Positions 63,329-64,000 of a DNA stretch of 64,000 nt are shown piece after piece. Position 1 is the stretch's first letter. Each line of letters opens with the position of its first letter. The notes beneath the pieces were generated by a model, which saw only the letters and a list, made by a program, of their open reading frames with translations, did no database searches and had not been told where the DNA came from. Position numbers and translations under genes: made by a program. The stretch spans positions 3,305,001 to 3,369,000 of the forward strand of contig NZ_CP134772.1 in NCBI RefSeq assembly GCF_031882575.1. The letters are read 5' to 3'. The DNA is from Pseudomonas sp. VD-NE ins. Its GTDB lineage: Bacteria > Pseudomonadota > Gammaproteobacteria > Pseudomonadales > Pseudomonadaceae.

Positions 63329-64000
63329 ATGCAGAACACTCTTATACATATCGGGCCTCGACAAGTGCTCGGTTTTTGTTTTGCCATCAGCGCTTTTGAA
63401 TGTCTGACATACATGGCCAGCGATTTGATCATGCCGGCTATGCTGAACGTGACAAGCGAACTTCAAGCCGATGTGCGGCATGTTCCCAACGCCTTCAATC
63501 TTTATTTGATTGGCGGTGTCTGTCTGCAATGGCTGATTGGCCCACTGTCCGATCAGTGGGGCCGACGACGGGTATTGTTGATCGGTTGTGCGTTGTTTGC
63601 TGTGGCCTGCGCGGGGGCATTCGTCACTCGCAGTATTGAAGCCTTCAACCTGCTTCGACTGATGCAAGGCATGGGCCTGGGTTTTGTAGTCGCCGTGAGT
63701 TATCCGGCGCTGCAGGAAGTGTTTTGCGAAGCGGATGCGGTGCGGTTGATGGCACTGCTCGGCAATATCGCCTTGCTGTCACCGTTGGTGGGGCCGTTGT
63801 TGGGCATTCTGTTGTTGCAATGGCTGTCCTGGCGCGAACTGTTTCTGGGCCTCGGTCTGGCGGCGTCGATGGTCTGGCTGGGGCTGTTCGCCTGCATGCC
63901 GGAAACGGTCGGCGTCGTACGTCGCGATGGGCAGCAGCAGCTCGCCGTGCGCTTTTCCTGGCGCCAGACCTGCCAGCGCTACGGAGTTCTCTTTGGTAAT
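63329..64000 (+). CDS. MFS multidrug transporter, MdfA/Cmr-like (partial, C-terminus outside window)
   Basis: Open from the ATG at 63329 (CAGGGACGTTT upstream) to the window end, 224 residues. It starts MQNTLIHIGPRQVLGFCFAI. Motifs follow MdfA closely: YMASDLIMPAMLNVTSEL with the membrane-embedded acidic residue in helix 1, LIGGVCLQWLIGPLSDQWGR as motif A, LMQGMGLGFVVAVSYPALQE for helix 4-5 and LSPLVGPLLGILLLQ as the antiporter motif C. A proton-driven efflux pump for cationic drugs is the family role. Confidence 0.88.
   Translation, partial: MQNTLIHIGPRQVLGFCFAISAFECLTYMASDLIMPAMLNVTSELQADVRHVPNAFNLYLIGGVCLQWLIGPLSDQWGRRRVLLIGCALFAVACAGAFVTRSIEAFNLLRLMQGMGLGFVVAVSYPALQEVFCEADAVRLMALLGNIALLSPLVGPLLGILLLQWLSWRELFLGLGLAASMVWLGLFACMPETVGVVRRDGQQQLAVRFSWRQTCQRYGVLFGN

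Noticed and set aside
1..64000. tRNA, rRNA, insertion sequence, prophage or integrase genes
   Set aside because: None seen: no CCA-ended cloverleaf, no transposase or integrase motifs, and no phage structural genes in any reading frame I examined.

Overview
The window is a piece of a Pseudomonas chromosome, most likely from the P. fluorescens / P. koreensis group. The evidence is the complete fapABCDEF functional-amyloid operon, a PvdQ-type pyoverdine acylase, LpxO, NhaB, a short-form gnd followed by zwf, and dense families of REP-like palindromes typical of this group. Nearly all of it is ordinary, densely coded, GC-rich core or soft-core genome. I see no prophage, insertion sequence, CRISPR array, tRNA or rRNA.

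Layout. 1-5 kb: a RimK-like ATP-grasp gene (cut by the window edge) divergent from a fused acetyltransferase/C39-like peptidase, then a periplasmic PQQ-type sugar dehydrogenase, a small periplasmic protein and Ku. 5-10.5 kb: lpxO, the ABC-F ATPase ybiT, an MFS carrier and an exported alpha/beta hydrolase. 10.7-17.4 kb: azoR divergent from a LysR gene coupled to a YjbR/MmcQ gene; DUF1294 and uppP; a Cache chemoreceptor; and a pnuC plus NadR-like kinase pair. 17.4-24.2 kb: the fap operon with a candidate sigma-54 promoter and a cluster of TGTTTCA/TGAAACA boxes upstream, and a convergent sigma-54 activator downstream. 24.5-28 kb: a small protein, a delta-60-repeat propeller protein and nhaB. 28-31.4 kb: the overlapping operon gnd-zwf-HAD phosphatase. 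31.7-38 kb: a small coiled-coil protein, cptA, a pair of tiny overlapping genes with a long leader, a TonB-dependent siderophore receptor and a small exported protein. 38.4-42 kb: a GNAT gene, then DinB-like and zapE, then NTF2-like and a YafY/WYL regulator. 42-50 kb: agmatinase, a polyamine-type binding protein and a LysR gene; an NCS2 permease; an LEA-14 lipoprotein; a GNAT gene; a nitrilase divergent from a LysR gene. 50-52 kb: two small proteins and a DpkA-type reductase. 52.3-57.2 kb: a 1,621-residue putative toxin with a C-terminal zinc-protease signature. 57.2-61 kb: a PepSY protein, an orphan FecR and pvdQ. 61-64 kb: repeat arrays, a conserved-looking non-coding element, a half-length Fur-like protein, two tiny envelope proteins and the start of an MdfA-like MFS gene.

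How the genes connect. Several systems are complete within short operons: functional amyloid secretion (fap), pentose-phosphate/Entner-Doudoroff entry (gnd, zwf) and nicotinamide riboside salvage (pnuC plus kinase). Iron acquisition is represented by the siderophore receptor, the orphan FecR and PvdQ. Envelope modification is represented by LpxO, CptA and UppP. The most interesting leads are the predicted sigma-54/activator circuit for fap, the hairpin between fapC and fapD, the large metalloprotease toxin, the ATP-grasp/GNAT-peptidase pair at the left edge, and several repeat elements (110-bp and 129-bp tandem arrays, three palindrome families, and a ~480-bp non-coding element near 61.7-62.1 kb). 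All functional calls come from reading the sequence; no database search was run.
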